Source of the DNA: Bacteroidales bacterium
Lineage (GTDB): Bacteria > Bacteroidota > Bacteroidia > Bacteroidales > UBA932
Direction of reading: 5' to 3'
Assembly (NCBI GenBank): GCA_022653675.1
Contig: JALCST010000002.1
Coordinates: 62,001 to 126,000 of the forward strand
Length of the DNA: 64,000 nt
Part shown: one piece after another, positions 63,071 through 64,000 of the stretch
How positions within the stretch are numbered: the stretch's first letter is position 1
Layout of the letters: the number at the start of each line of letters is the position of its first letter
Position numbers and translations under genes: made by a program
The notes under the pieces: model-generated
Database searches by the model: none
The model's input: only the letters and a program-made list of their open reading frames with translations
What the model was told of the DNA's origin: nothing

Positions 63071-63099
63071 GGGGATGGCCGAATCAATCGGCCATCCCC
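63071..63099 (-). terminator. Intrinsic terminator of tsf
   Basis: GGGGATGGCCGA pairs perfectly with TCGGCCATCCCC (12 bp, loop ATCAA). On the minus strand GTTTTC follows. It lies about 35 bases after the tsf stop. Confidence 0.85.
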
Positions 63100-63133
63100 A
63101 TCCAAATTAAATATCTTGCTTAACTATTATCTA

Positions 63134-63961
63134 TCAGTCGTCGTTAAGGTTATAACGACGGAAAGCGATGACCCTGGCTTCAGGATCAACACTTTTCATA
63201 TAATCCCTGACCGTAATTTTGCCGTCGCGCACAAACTCCTGCTCTTCTAGGGTATTCTCCTTGAAGAACTTGTTCAGTTTGCCCTGCGATATGCGTTCAG
63301 CCATAGCCTCCGGTTTGCCTTCTTCCTTGACCTGCTGGCGGTAAATCTCCATCTCCCTCTCTATGACATCCTTCGGGCAATCATCCTTGTTGACGGAAAT
63401 CGGATTCATTGCAGTTACCTGCATGGCGATTTCATGTCCCATGGATTCGGGAACAACTTTATTGAAAGCCACCATGGCGGAAACTTTTCCGTTTATATGA
63501 TTATAAGCCGAAATGTAAGGGGCATCGAGGGTATTGCAACAAGCCAGAACATGCTTCTCACCGCTTTTCCCAACTTGCTCGGAAATAGCTTCCTCTACCG
63601 TTGAATCTCCTATCTTGCAACTTTTCAAAGCATCCACATCCTTCGCCCCCTCCTTAAACGCTACATCGGCAATTCCCTGAGCCAGCTGTTTGAAATCCTT
63701 GGTACTCGAAACGAAATCCGTTTCACAACCGAGACAAACGAGTACGCCATGCCTGTGGTCATCCCCGACCTTAGCTATTACGGCGCCTTCGCTGGTTTCG
63801 CGGTCAGCGCGCTTCGCAGCGACAAGCTTGCCTTTTTCTCTAATTATCTCCTGGGCCTTGTCAAAATCGCCTTCGGCTTCGACAAGGGCCTTCTTGCAAT
63901 CCATCATGCCGGCCCCGGTCATCTTGCGCAATTTTGCTACATCCTGTGCAGTAATTTTCAT
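63134..63961 (-). CDS. tsf: Translation elongation factor Ts
   Basis: The GDP-exchange factor for EF-Tu. The protein has 275 residues. It starts MKITAQDVAKLRKMTGAGMMDCKKALVEAEGDFDKAQEIIREKG (UBA-like domain), and the core has VLVCLGCETDFVSSTKDF and EIAMQVTAMNP, ending FVRDGKITVRDYMKS. A GGAGG site lies 8 bases before the ATG (63974-63970), so the start is firm. rpsB is the usual upstream neighbour but lies outside the window. Confidence 0.97.
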   Translation of the reverse strand: MKITAQDVAKLRKMTGAGMMDCKKALVEAEGDFDKAQEIIREKGKLVAAKRADRETSEGAVIAKVGDDHRHGVLVCLGCETDFVSSTKDFKQLAQGIADVAFKEGAKDVDALKSCKIGDSTVEEAISEQVGKSGEKHVLACCNTLDAPYISAYNHINGKVSAMVAFNKVVPESMGHEIAMQVTAMNPISVNKDDCPKDVIEREMEIYRQQVKEEGKPEAMAERISQGKLNKFFKENTLEEQEFVRDGKITVRDYMKSVDPEARVIAFRRYNLNDD

Positions 63962-64000
63962 TAGAAATCCTCCGTATTTATTTAGTTTCCTCCGCCGGTT

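Overview
The window looks like a chromosomal segment from a Bacteroidota bacterium, most likely order Bacteroidales. The evidence is a SusC/SusD pair, TonB-dependent receptors, a GldH-type lipoprotein, a RicT-type PSP1 protein, Kbl, many lipoproteins, and repeated TAnnTTTG boxes (the Bacteroidetes -7 promoter element) a short distance before genes. Genus cannot be set from the sequence alone. Most of it is ordinary housekeeping DNA. The accessory parts are two REP-associated tyrosine transposase (RAYT) loci with their own palindromic repeats, one decayed AT-rich gene, and a SusC/SusD operon.

Layout. 1-0.9 kb: the 3' end of a RAYT gene running into three 170-bp-spaced inverted-repeat units. 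0.98-7.1 kb: aroB, then an ABC importer (ATPase, permease, lipoprotein) diverging from a TM1266-type regulator overlapped by a TonB receptor. 7.15-16.4 kb: a leftward five-gene outer-membrane operon (two paralogous FISUMP-like lipoproteins, SusC, SusD, a DUF4843-like lipoprotein). 16.5-19.5 kb: tRNA-Leu, a DUF4886 hydrolase, a CBM9-like protein and a TlpA-like lipoprotein. 19.7-21.4 kb: a broken AlbA_2/ATPase gene beside tRNA-Ser. 21.5-26.3 kb: LOG and PHP genes sharing a two-way promoter, tRNA-Gly, prmC, ispD, purH. 26.4-31.9 kb: the mreB-mreC-mreD-mrdA-rodA cell-elongation operon. 32-37.6 kb: gcvP, an SGNH hydrolase, miaA and smpB.

37.6-39.9 kb is a gene-poor, repeat-rich stretch with the second RAYT framed by four palindromic units in the order 1-2-RAYT-2-1. 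A fifth half unit supplies the stop codon of lgt, which has a 108-residue Gly/Ser/Arg tail. 41-46.6 kb: a methyltransferase, pgk, a DAHP synthase/chorismate mutase fusion, frr, pyrH and a lone succinate dehydrogenase cytochrome b gene. 46.6-49.5 kb: hemW and two unrecognised membrane proteins diverging from a perfectly palindromic promoter. 49.5-59.1 kb: a tightly packed leftward eight-gene operon (TPR protein, U32 peptidase, holB, ricT, gldH, trmB, an M16 homologue lacking its zinc motif, DUF3109). 59.3-64 kb: kbl, then trxA, a beta-barrel protein and polyprenyl synthetase in one rightward run, an orphan HicB-like gene and tsf.

The strongest leads are the two RAYT/palindrome loci, where repeats supply or overlap the 3' ends of coding genes; the TM1266-TonB-ABC locus, which suggests a regulated uptake system for an unknown small ligand; and the recurring back-to-back promoters built from two facing -7 boxes.
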